A stretch of DNA of 64,000 bases from Mycolicibacterium austroafricanum (GTDB taxonomy: Bacteria > Actinomycetota > Actinomycetes > Mycobacteriales > Mycobacteriaceae), in NCBI RefSeq assembly GCF_000612725.1, contig NZ_HG964454.1, positions 558,750-622,749 of the forward strand. Direction: 5' to 3'. This document shows positions 33,016-41,126 of the stretch, one piece after another. Position numbers and translations under genes: made by a program. Numbering within the stretch: the stretch's first letter is position 1; each line of letters opens with the position of its first letter. Under the pieces are notes generated by a model. It searched no databases. It worked only from the letters and a program-made list of their open reading frames with translations, and was not told the origin of the DNA.

Positions 33016-33537
33016 TCAGATCCGGTGCTCCGTGTGGCTGTCACCGTCCCAGTGCCGCAGACCCACCACGGTGGCGGGAATGTCGCGGGTGACACCGGGC
33101 AGCGCAAAGACGGTCGCCAACTGGTCCAGCGGGAGCCGGCGCGCCAGCGTGACGTGCGCCGTCCAGTGACCGGGCTGCCCGTGCGGTAGTGCGCCTCTGG
33201 GCATGTGCGGCAGGCAGATCCGATGCACGTCGGCCTGCACTGCGAGCAGTTCCGCGCTCGGCACCACGATTCGCACCAGCGTGACGGAGCGTCCGCCGCC
33301 GAACACCATCGGCGCCCCGATGATGGCGCGCAGTGGAAACCGGTCGCGCAGCGGGTGTAGCGCCTCATCGACACCGCCGTCGATGATCTCGGCCACTGTC
33401 AGGGTGACGTGGGGCCTGTTGGTCGGCGAGCGGTGGCCGGCCAGGCTGCGAATCCCGGCGCCTGCCAACTCATCCCAGACCTGGCGAACCGCGGCATCGG
33501 TGCGGTCGTCGAACAGCAGCTCGACGGAATGCACCAT
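33016..33537 (-). CDS. 2H phosphoesterase / 2'-5' RNA ligase-like protein
   Basis: A 173-residue protein with the two HxT motifs of the 2H superfamily: RPHVTLTV near residue 50 and TAHVTLARR near 130. Such proteins act on cyclic phosphodiesters or RNA ends; the role here is unknown. It matches the Rv1571 position after bioD. The ATG shares one base with the bioD stop (TGATG), so it is co-transcribed with the biotin genes. A much longer open frame upstream is antisense or shadow. Confidence 0.83.
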   Translation of the reverse strand: MVHSVELLFDDRTDAAVRQVWDELAGAGIRSLAGHRSPTNRPHVTLTVAEIIDGGVDEALHPLRDRFPLRAIIGAPMVFGGGRSVTLVRIVVPSAELLAVQADVHRICLPHMPRGALPHGQPGHWTAHVTLARRLPLDQLATVFALPGVTRDIPATVVGLRHWDGDSHTEHRI

Positions 33538-34217
33538 CAGGTCGCCAGGCCCTCGACCCAGCTCGGGTCGAACGCGTCGACACTGAGACGCTCGAAGTCG
33601 GCGCGCCCGAGCGATCCGGCCCCGGCGGGCAGCGCCGCACGCACCGGCGCCAACCGGGACAGCGCGTCCCGGTTGTCGATCTCGGCCACGCCCGGTTGGG
33701 CAGGCCATGCGCCGATCACCAGACCAGCGCTGGAAATCTGGCGGTGGGCCAGCGCTTCCAGCGTCAGCACGGTGTGGTTGAGCGTGCCGAGGCCCGGTGC
33801 CACCACGGTCAGCACCGGCGCACCGAGGTCGGCGGCGACGTCGCGCAGAGTCGAACCGTCGGAGGCGATTTCGACGAGCAGTCCACCCGCTCCTTCGACC
33901 AGCGTGAGCCGGCCCGGGCGGTCTGCCGCCGTGATCACATCAAGGATCTGTGCGCGGGTCGGCAGTTCGGCGCCGCTGCGCTGCGCGGCGGCCAGCGGCG
34001 CCAGGGGCTCGGGAAAGCGTGCCAGCGAATGCAGTTCGGTGACCCCGGCAAGGCGAGCCACCTCGGCGAGGTCGTCGTCGCCGTCCTGGGTCCCGGTCTG
34101 CACGGGTTTGCACACCGCCACGTCGATTCCGTGTAGCCGGGCATGGCAGGCCAGCGCCGCGGTGGCGACGGTCTTGCCGATGCCGGTGCCGGTGCCGGTG
34201 ACCACGAGGACGCTCAT
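33537..34217 (-). CDS. bioD: Dethiobiotin synthetase
   Basis: BioD closes the ureido ring of dethiobiotin from DAPA, CO2 and ATP. The 226-residue P-loop protein has GTGTGIGKT at 8-16, CKPVQTGTQDGDDD and LVEGAGGLLVE. The ATG overlaps the bioF stop (ATGA). It lies in bioA-bioF-bioD-2H gene order. Confidence 0.95.
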   Translation of the reverse strand: MSVLVVTGTGTGIGKTVATAALACHARLHGIDVAVCKPVQTGTQDGDDDLAEVARLAGVTELHSLARFPEPLAPLAAAQRSGAELPTRAQILDVITAADRPGRLTLVEGAGGLLVEIASDGSTLRDVAADLGAPVLTVVAPGLGTLNHTVLTLEALAHRQISSAGLVIGAWPAQPGVAEIDNRDALSRLAPVRAALPAGAGSLGRADFERLSVDAFDPSWVEGLAT

Positions 34218-35356
34218 CGGGGCGACAGTACTTCCGTGAGCACCCGGCGGGCCAGCGTCATCTCGTCCTCGGACAGCGAGGCACGGGCGGTCAGCCGCAG
34301 CCGGGAGGTACCCGCGGGCACCGTGGGCGGACGGAAGCAGCCGACGCGCACGCCGCGGTCCAGGCAGGCAGCGGCTGCGGCGAAGGCGACCTCGGGCTCC
34401 CCGAGGATCACCGATACCACCGCCGAGGACGGGACCTCGGTCACGTCACAGATGGACGCGAGTGTCGCGGCGTGGTCGAGCACACGCTGCGCGCGCCACG
34501 GTTCGTCGATGAGCACCTGCAGCGCAGCGAAGGCGGCACCGACCGCAGCCGGGGCCAGACCGGTGTCGAAGATGAAGGGCCGTGCCGTGTCGATGAGGTG
34601 CGCGCGCACCGCGGCGGGCCCGAGTACCACCCCGCCCTGGCTGCCGAGCGCCTTCGACAGGGTCGTCGTCATCACCAGATCCGGCGCACCGGCCAGTCCG
34701 ACCTCGTCGAGCAGTCCGCGGCCCCCGTCGCCGCGCACGCCGAGCCCGTGGGCCTCGTCGACGATCAGCAGGGCGCCGTGTTTGCGGCACGCGGCGTGCA
34801 GCGCGCGCAGAGGCGCCAGGTCACCATCGGCCGAGAACACCGAATCGGTGACCACGACGGCGCGCGCCTCGGAGCGGGTGGCCAGCGCCTGTTCGACGGC
34901 CGCGGTGTCGTTGTGCGGGGTGACGACGACCCGGGCGCGCGACAACCGGCAGGCGTCCACCAGCGACGCGTGGGTGTTCGCGTCGGAGACCAACAGCGAT
35001 CCGGGGCCGGACAGCGCGACCACGGCACCGAGGTTGGCGGTGTATCCCGAGGAGAACACCAGGGCGGACTCGGCTCCGACGAACGCCGCCAGCGCGTCCT
35101 CGAACGCCTCGTGCAACTCGGTGTTGCCGGTGACCAGGCGGGACCCGGTGGATCCGGCACCCCAGGTGCGCAGCGCGGAGACCCCGCCGTCGATGACGCG
35201 CGGATGCTGCGAGAGACCGAGGTAGTCGTTGGAGGCGAGGTCCAGTTCGGCGCCCACCGGCGGACGGGTGCGCAGCGTGCGCCGCAGTCCGGCCGCGCGC
35301 CGCTGGGTCTCGACCTCGTCGAGCCAGGCGAGCGGGGACAGACTGACGCGGGTCAC
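34214..35356 (-). CDS. bioF: 8-amino-7-oxononanoate synthase
   Basis: BioF condenses pimeloyl thioester with alanine using PLP. The 380-residue protein shows LDLASNDYLGLSQHPRV, GSGSTGSR-like GAGSTGSRLVTG, SGYTANLGAV, VDEAHGLGVRGDGGRG, and the PLP lysine in TTTLSKALGSQGGVVLG. The GTG at 35354-35356 is preceded by AGGAG at 5 bases, so it is preferred over a start six codons upstream. The repeat array and BioQ-like box at 35371-35464 lie directly upstream. Confidence 0.95.
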   Translation of the reverse strand: MTRVSLSPLAWLDEVETQRRAAGLRRTLRTRPPVGAELDLASNDYLGLSQHPRVIDGGVSALRTWGAGSTGSRLVTGNTELHEAFEDALAAFVGAESALVFSSGYTANLGAVVALSGPGSLLVSDANTHASLVDACRLSRARVVVTPHNDTAAVEQALATRSEARAVVVTDSVFSADGDLAPLRALHAACRKHGALLIVDEAHGLGVRGDGGRGLLDEVGLAGAPDLVMTTTLSKALGSQGGVVLGPAAVRAHLIDTARPFIFDTGLAPAAVGAAFAALQVLIDEPWRAQRVLDHAATLASICDVTEVPSSAVVSVILGEPEVAFAAAAACLDRGVRVGCFRPPTVPAGTSRLRLTARASLSEDEMTLARRVLTEVLSPR

Positions 35357-35370
35357 GGGCGCTCCTGTCG

Positions 35371-35464
35371 GCAATTGAACACGCCGGCGGGACCCGGCGA
35401 TTGAACGCGCCGGCGGGCCGGCAGTTGAACACGCCGGCGGGCCGGCAATTAAACACCGTTCAGG
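35371..35464. repeat. Degenerate tandem repeats between bioA and bioF
   Basis: Units begin at 35371, 35397, 35421 and 35445, so the period is 24-26 bases. Each of the first three has TTGAAC followed by a GC hairpin (such as GCCGGC-GG-GCCGGC); the last ends in the BioQ-like box. The layout copies the array at bioB, with more divergence between units. It lies before bioF, in what would be its leader. Confidence 0.9.
35450..35462. promoter_or_regulatory. BioQ-like operator before bioF (TAAAC-ACC-GTTCA)
   Basis: Differs from the perfect BioQ box by one base in the left arm. The surrounding 20 bases (AATTAAACACCGTTCAGG) closely match those at bioQ. The right arm contains the bioA stop codon. It probably places bioF-bioD under BioQ independently of bioA. 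Confidence 0.65.
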
Positions 35465-36761
35465 TTAGTGCACGCACGACCGCGAGCATCGCCGAGGTGA
35501 TCTGGTCAACCTCGGCGGCGGTGCAGATATAGGGCGGCATCACATAGACGAGGTTGCGGAAAGGCCGGAGCCAGACGCCGTGCTCGACGGCCACCGGGGT
35601 CGCGACGGCAAGGTCGACGGGCCGATCCAGCTCGATCACGCCGATGGCGCCCAGGACCCGGACGTCGGACACATTCGGCATCGACGCGGCCCGCGCCAGA
35701 CCGCACCGAAGGCCGTCCTCGATGGCGCGCACGCGGGCAGTCCAGTCGGTCGCGAGCAGCAGCTCCACCGAGGCCACACTCACGGCGCAGGCCAAGGCGT
35801 TGGCCATGAAGGTGGGGCCGTGCATCAGGGCGCCGGGCGGGTTGACGCTGATGGTGTCCGCGACGACGCGTGTGCACAGCGTCGCCGCAAGCGTCAGGTA
35901 TCCACCGGTGAGCGCCTTGCCGACGCACATGATGTCGGGGCTGACCCCGGCGTGGTCGGCGGCGAACATCGCACCGGTCCTACCGAACCCGGTCGCGATC
36001 TCGTCGAAGATCAGCAGCACGCCGTGCTCGTCGCACAGCCGGCGAAGGTCGACCAGATAGCGCGGATCGTGGAAGCGCATGCCGCCCGCGCCCTGGACGA
36101 CGGGTTCGACGATCACCGCAGCGAGTTCGTCTGCGTGCCGGCCCAGCTGGTCGGCGAATGCCGCGACGTAGGCCGGGTCGTAGTCCGCAGGAACCGGCGG
36201 CGCGAACACCTGATCGGCCAGCAGCGAGTTCTCCCCCGTCCACAACTCGTGCATGCCGCCCTGCGGATCGCACACGCTCATGGGGGTGAACGTGTCGCCG
36301 TGGTAGCCGCCGCGCCACGTCATCAGCCGGCTCTTGCGGACACGACCGGTGCTGCGCCAGAACTGCAGCGCCATCTTGACCGCGACCTCCACCGAGACAG
36401 AACCCGAGTCACTGAAGAACACGGTCTCAAGGCCCTCGGGGGTCACCTCGACCAGCAGCTGCGCCAGCCGCGCCGCGGGTTCATGGGTGAGTCCGCCGAA
36501 CATCACGTGGTTCATCGTCGCCAGTTGCCGGGTGATCGCCGCGTCCAATACCGGGTGGCCGTGCCCGTGCACGGCGGTCCACCAGGACGCCATCGCGTCG
36601 AGTACTTCGACCTCACGGCCTTGGTGGACCAGCGTCAGCCACGCTCCGCGCGCGCCCACCGCGACGGTCGGCGCCAGCGCGGTGTCACCGATCGGACTGT
36701 ACGGATGCCAGATGTGAGCGGCGTCGATGGCGCTGATCTCGGTAGGCGTCAACGCAGGCAT
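35460..36761 (-). CDS. bioA: Adenosylmethionine-8-amino-7-oxononanoate aminotransferase
   Basis: BioA makes 7,8-diaminopelargonic acid with SAM as amino donor. The 433-residue class III aminotransferase has HIWHPYSP near the start, ASWWTAVHGHGHP, FFSDSGSVSVEVAVKMALQ, the YHGDTF loop, EPVVQGAGGM, IFDEIATGFGRTG and the PLP lysine in CVGKALTGGY. The ATG at 36759-36761 is 7 bases from a -10 box. Unlike bioB and bioF it has no BioQ box visible upstream. Confidence 0.95.
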   Translation of the reverse strand: MPALTPTEISAIDAAHIWHPYSPIGDTALAPTVAVGARGAWLTLVHQGREVEVLDAMASWWTAVHGHGHPVLDAAITRQLATMNHVMFGGLTHEPAARLAQLLVEVTPEGLETVFFSDSGSVSVEVAVKMALQFWRSTGRVRKSRLMTWRGGYHGDTFTPMSVCDPQGGMHELWTGENSLLADQVFAPPVPADYDPAYVAAFADQLGRHADELAAVIVEPVVQGAGGMRFHDPRYLVDLRRLCDEHGVLLIFDEIATGFGRTGAMFAADHAGVSPDIMCVGKALTGGYLTLAATLCTRVVADTISVNPPGALMHGPTFMANALACAVSVASVELLLATDWTARVRAIEDGLRCGLARAASMPNVSDVRVLGAIGVIELDRPVDLAVATPVAVEHGVWLRPFRNLVYVMPPYICTAAEVDQITSAMLAVVRALT

Positions 36762-36767
36762 CTTCGG

Positions 36768-36774
36768 TAGATTA
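36768..36774. promoter_or_regulatory. Overlapping divergent -10 boxes (TAGATTA) for bioA and the acyltransferase
   Basis: Read on the minus strand the site gives TAATCT, 7 bases before the bioA ATG (leaderless). Read on the plus strand it gives TAGATT, about 11 bases before the ATG of the acyltransferase gene. The two -10 boxes share the same bases, so the two promoters would compete for polymerase. Confidence 0.5.
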
Positions 36775-36784
36775 GCCGTCGATC

Positions 36785-38980
36785 ATGATGACCCTCGCCC
36801 CCGCCCGGCCGGCGTCCCCCACCGTTCCGGGCCCGACCCGGACTGCGTCAGTACCGCCAAGCGCCGGCATGGGAACCCGCACCAAGGGCTTCTATCGGCA
36901 TGATCTCGACGGCCTGCGCGGAATCGCCATCGCGCTGGTCGCGGTGTTCCACGTGTGGTTCGGACGGGTGTCCGGCGGCGTGGACGTCTTCCTGGTGCTG
37001 TCCGGCTTCTTCTTCGGCGGGCGGTTACTGCGGGGTGCGTTGACTCCCGGCGTGGCGCTGCGGCCGGTACCCGAGGTCACCCGGCTGATCCGCCGACTGC
37101 TTCCTGCCCTTGTCGTGGTGCTGGCGGTGTCAGCGGTGCTGACGATCCTGATCCAGCCCGAGACGCGGTGGGAGGCTTTCGCCGACCAGAGCCTGGCCAG
37201 CCTCGGGTACTACCAGAATTGGGAGTTGGCCCGGACGGCCTCGGATTATCTGCGGGCCGGCGAGACGGTCAGTCCGCTGCAGCACATCTGGTCGATGTCC
37301 GTGCAGGGCCAGTTCTATATCGCCTTCCTGGTGCTGATCATGTTGTCTGCGTGGCTGTTCCGCCGGTTGCTCGGGAAACGCGCGCGGGCCGGTTTCGTCG
37401 TGCTGCTCGGCGCGTTGACCATCGCGTCGTTCGTCTACGCGATCATCGCCCACAACGCCGACCAGGCGACGGCGTACTACAACAGCTTCGCCCGCGCCTG
37501 GGAACTGCTGCTCGGCGCACTGGTGGGTGCGGTCGTTCCCCATGTGCGCTGGCCGATGTGGCTGCGCACCCTGCTCGCCGTCGTGGCACTGGCCGCGATC
37601 CTGTCGTGCGGCGCACTGATCGACGGCGTCCACGAGTTCCCCGGCCCGTGGGCGCTGGTGCCGGTCGGCGCGACGTTGCTGTTCATCCTGTCGGCGGCCA
37701 ACCGCTACGCCGACCCTCACACCGGGGGACGAATCCCGGCGCCGAACCGGCTGCTGGCGTCGAAACCGTTCGTGGCGCTGGGCGCGATGGCCTACTCGCT
37801 GTACCTGTGGCACTGGCCGCTGCTGATCTTCTACCTCGCCCACACCGGTAATTCGCGGGTCACCTTCGTCGAAGGCGCGGTGATCCTCCTGGTCTCCGGG
37901 CTGCTCGCGTGGCTGACCACCCGCTACGTGGAGGAGCCGCTGCGCTCCCGCGGCACGGTGGCGGCCACCGCCCCGGTCAGCAAGGTCGCACTGCGGAAAC
38001 GGTTGCGCAGACCCACCATCGTGCTGGGTTCCACCGTGGCGTTGCTCGGGGTGGCGCTGACAGCGACGTCGTTCACCTGGCGTGAGCACGTGACCGTGCT
38101 GCGGGCGAACGGCAAGGAACTGTCGGTGCTCTCGCTGCGGGGCTACCCCGGCGCACTGGCCCTCGTCGACAACGCGAGAGTGCCGGAGCTGCCGATGCGC
38201 CCGACGGTACTGGAGGCCAAGGACGACATCCCGGTCTCCACCACCGAGGGCTGTATCAGCGACTTCGACAACGTCGACATCATCAACTGCACCTACGGCG
38301 ACACGGCGGCCACCCGGACCATCGCACTGGCCGGCGGCTCCCACGCCGAGCACTGGATCACCGCCCTGGATCTGCTGGGGCGCGCACACCACTTCAAGGT
38401 CGTCACCTACCTCAAGATGGGCTGCCCGCTCACGACCGAGGAAAAGCCACTGGTGATGGGTGACAACCGCCCGTATCCGAAATGCCGTGAGTGGAACGAA
38501 CGGGTGATGCCCGAAATCATCGCCGACAAACCGGATTTCGTGTTCACCACGTCCACCAGGCCGTGGAACATCAAGCCAGGCGACGTGATGCCGTCCAGTT
38601 ACGTCGGCATCTGGCAAGAGTTCTCCGACAACAACATTCCGGTGCTCGCCATGCGCGACACCCCGTGGATGGTGCGCGACGGCGACCCGTTCTTCCCGGC
38701 GGACTGCCTGGCCGACGGCGGCGATGCGATCTCGTGCGGGATCGAACGATCCGAAGTACTGTCGGACCACAACCCGACACTGGATTACGTCAAGCGGTTC
38801 CCGATGCTCAAGCCGCTCGACATGAGCGATGCGGTATGCCGCGCCGACCACTGCCGAGCCGTGGAGGGAAACGTGTTGCTCTATCACGACGCACACCACC
38901 TTTCTGCGACGTACATGCGCACCATGACCGATGAGCTCGGCCGTCAGATCGGCGCCGCGACCGGTTGGTGGAGCGACTGA
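36785..38980 (+). CDS. Membrane O-acyltransferase with SGNH domain (OafA/YrhL type)
   Basis: A 731-residue protein that should transfer acyl groups to a cell-envelope sugar. Residues 35-400 form an acyltransferase-3 domain of about ten helices, opening with HDLDGLRGIAIALVAVFHVW (conserved His at the end) and GGVDVFLVLSGFF. Residues 450-731 form an extracytoplasmic SGNH domain: LAGGSHAEHW holds the serine block and YHDAHHLSATYM the Asp-His block. It resembles Rv1565c. The first ATG is used; a second ATG follows at once. The stop overlaps the treX start (TGATG). Confidence 0.88.
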   Translation: MMTLAPARPASPTVPGPTRTASVPPSAGMGTRTKGFYRHDLDGLRGIAIALVAVFHVWFGRVSGGVDVFLVLSGFFFGGRLLRGALTPGVALRPVPEVTRLIRRLLPALVVVLAVSAVLTILIQPETRWEAFADQSLASLGYYQNWELARTASDYLRAGETVSPLQHIWSMSVQGQFYIAFLVLIMLSAWLFRRLLGKRARAGFVVLLGALTIASFVYAIIAHNADQATAYYNSFARAWELLLGALVGAVVPHVRWPMWLRTLLAVVALAAILSCGALIDGVHEFPGPWALVPVGATLLFILSAANRYADPHTGGRIPAPNRLLASKPFVALGAMAYSLYLWHWPLLIFYLAHTGNSRVTFVEGAVILLVSGLLAWLTTRYVEEPLRSRGTVAATAPVSKVALRKRLRRPTIVLGSTVALLGVALTATSFTWREHVTVLRANGKELSVLSLRGYPGALALVDNARVPELPMRPTVLEAKDDIPVSTTEGCISDFDNVDIINCTYGDTAATRTIALAGGSHAEHWITALDLLGRAHHFKVVTYLKMGCPLTTEEKPLVMGDNRPYPKCREWNERVMPEIIADKPDFVFTTSTRPWNIKPGDVMPSSYVGIWQEFSDNNIPVLAMRDTPWMVRDGDPFFPADCLADGGDAISCGIERSEVLSDHNPTLDYVKRFPMLKPLDMSDAVCRADHCRAVEGNVLLYHDAHHLSATYMRTMTDELGRQIGAATGWWSD

Positions 38981-41124
38981 TGTCCTCGGCCGGGCCGTCC
39001 GCCCCCACTGTCTGGCCGGGTACCCCATACCCGCTCGGCGCCACCTATGACGGCGCAGGTACCAACTTCTCGGTGTTCTCCGAGGTCGCCGAGCGCGTCG
39101 AGTTGTGTCTGGTCGGCAAGGACGGTCGCGAACAGCGGATCGACCTCGACGAGGTGGACGGGTTCGTGTGGCACTGCTATCTGCCGACGGTCACACCCGG
39201 TCAGCGCTACGGCTTCCGGGTGCACGGTCCGTGGGATCCGGGTGCCGGTCACCGGTGCGATCCGAGCAAGTTGCTGCTCGATCCCTACGGCAAGTCGTTC
39301 CACGGCGACTTCGACTTCTCGCAGGCGCTGTACTCCTACGACCTGCGGGCCGACGACCTGGCCACCGGCGGGGTGCCACCGCAGGTCGATTCGCTGGGTC
39401 ACACCATGACCAGCGTGGTGATCAACCCGTTCTTCCAATGGGGTTCGGACCGGCCGCCCCGCACGCCCTATCACGAGACGGTCATCTACGAGGCGCACGT
39501 CAAGGGCATGACGCAGACCCATCCGGGAATCCCGGAGGAACTACGCGGCACCTATGCCGGTCTCGGCCACCCGGCGATCATCGACCACCTGAAATCGTTG
39601 AGCGTCACCGCGATCGAGCTGATGCCGGTGCACCAGTTCCTGCACGATCACCGCCTGCTCGACCTCGGGCTGCGAAACTACTGGGGCTACAACACTTTCG
39701 GCTTCTTCGCTCCGCACTACCAGTACGCGGCCAACCGTAACGCCGGTGGTGCGGTCGGCGAGTTCAAGACGATGGTCCGCGAATTCCACGAGGCAGGCAT
39801 CGAGGTGATCCTCGACGTCGTCTACAACCACACCGCCGAGGGCAACCATCTCGGGCCGACGATCAACTTCCGCGGCATCGACAACGCCGCCTACTACCGG
39901 CTGCTCGACGGCGATCTGCGCTTGTACAAGGACTTCACCGGCACCGGCAACAGCCTCAATGCCCGCCATCCACACACGCTGCAGCTGATCATGGATTCGC
40001 TGCGGTACTGGGTGCTGGACATGCACGTCGATGGATTCCGCTTCGATCTCGCCTCGACACTCGCCCGCGAGTTCTACGACGTGGACCGGCTGTCGGCGTT
40101 TTTCGACATCATCCAGCAGGATCCGGTCATCAGTCAGGTCAAGCTGATCGCCGAGCCGTGGGACATCGGCGAAGGCGGATATCAGGTCGGCAATTTCCCA
40201 GGTTTGTGGACCGAATGGAACGGGAAGTATCGCGACACTGTGCGTGATTACTGGCGGGGAGAGCCCGCAACCCTGGGTGAGTTCGCGTCCCGGTTGACCG
40301 GGTCGTCGGATCTGTACGAGGCGACCGGCCGACGGCCGAGCGCCAGCATCAACTTCGTCACGTGCCATGACGGCTTCACGCTCAACGATCTGGTCTCCTA
40401 CAACGAGAAACACAACGAGGCCAACGGTGAGGACAACCGCGACGGCGAAAGCCACAACAGGTCGTGGAACTGTGGCGTGGAGGGGCCGACGGACGACGAG
40501 GAGATCCTCGCGCTGCGCGGCAAGCAGATGCGCAACATCATGGCCACCCTGATGCTGTCCCAGGGCACGCCGATGATCGCGCACGGCGACGAGATGGGCC
40601 GAACCCAGCGCGGTAACAACAACGTCTACTGCCAGGACTCGGAGCTGTCCTGGATGGACTGGTCGCTGTGTGAGACAAACGCCGACCTCGTCGAGTTCAC
40701 CCGCAGGATGGTGAAATTCCGCAAGGACCATCCGGCGTTCCGGCGGCGCAGGTTCTTCGAGGGCAAACCGCAGAGCACCGGCGAGCAGATCCGCGACATC
40801 ACCTGGATGAACCCGTCGGGCACCGAGATGACGCAGGAGGACTGGGGCTCCGGCTTCGAATGCGTGTCGGTCTTCCTCAACGGGGACGCGATCCCCTCCC
40901 CCGACGAGCGTGGGGAGCGCATCACCGACGACTCCTTCTTGCTGTGTTTCAACGCCCATGACGAGCCGCTGGATTTCGTCCTCCCCAACGCGGACTACGC
41001 CAAGGAATGGACGGGGGCCGTCGACACCACCCACCCAGAGGGCGCGAGCACCTTGGAAGTAGCTGCCGGGGAGACGATCTCGCTGCAACCCCGGTCACTG
41101 CTCGTACTGCGCAAGACGGCCTGA
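38980..41124 (+). CDS. treX: Glycogen debranching enzyme (isoamylase type)
   Basis: TreX removes alpha-1,6 branches from glycogen and so prepares chains for TreY. The 714-residue protein has an N-terminal CBM48 domain (GATYDGAGTNFSVFSEVAERVELC), then the GH13 barrel: VYNHTAEGN, the nucleophile Asp in VDGFRFDLA, the acid Glu in LIAEPWDIG, and TCHDGFTLNDLVSYNEKHN. The ATG shares one base with the stop of the acyltransferase gene. First gene of treX-treY-treZ. Confidence 0.95.
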   Translation: MSSAGPSAPTVWPGTPYPLGATYDGAGTNFSVFSEVAERVELCLVGKDGREQRIDLDEVDGFVWHCYLPTVTPGQRYGFRVHGPWDPGAGHRCDPSKLLLDPYGKSFHGDFDFSQALYSYDLRADDLATGGVPPQVDSLGHTMTSVVINPFFQWGSDRPPRTPYHETVIYEAHVKGMTQTHPGIPEELRGTYAGLGHPAIIDHLKSLSVTAIELMPVHQFLHDHRLLDLGLRNYWGYNTFGFFAPHYQYAANRNAGGAVGEFKTMVREFHEAGIEVILDVVYNHTAEGNHLGPTINFRGIDNAAYYRLLDGDLRLYKDFTGTGNSLNARHPHTLQLIMDSLRYWVLDMHVDGFRFDLASTLAREFYDVDRLSAFFDIIQQDPVISQVKLIAEPWDIGEGGYQVGNFPGLWTEWNGKYRDTVRDYWRGEPATLGEFASRLTGSSDLYEATGRRPSASINFVTCHDGFTLNDLVSYNEKHNEANGEDNRDGESHNRSWNCGVEGPTDDEEILALRGKQMRNIMATLMLSQGTPMIAHGDEMGRTQRGNNNVYCQDSELSWMDWSLCETNADLVEFTRRMVKFRKDHPAFRRRRFFEGKPQSTGEQIRDITWMNPSGTEMTQEDWGSGFECVSVFLNGDAIPSPDERGERITDDSFLLCFNAHDEPLDFVLPNADYAKEWTGAVDTTHPEGASTLEVAAGETISLQPRSLLVLRKTA

Positions 41125-41126
41125 CA

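Noticed and set aside
35371..35464. Repeats at bioF read as an insertion-sequence end or CRISPR remnant
   Set aside because: Same design as the array at bioB, no transposase, no target duplication, no spacers.
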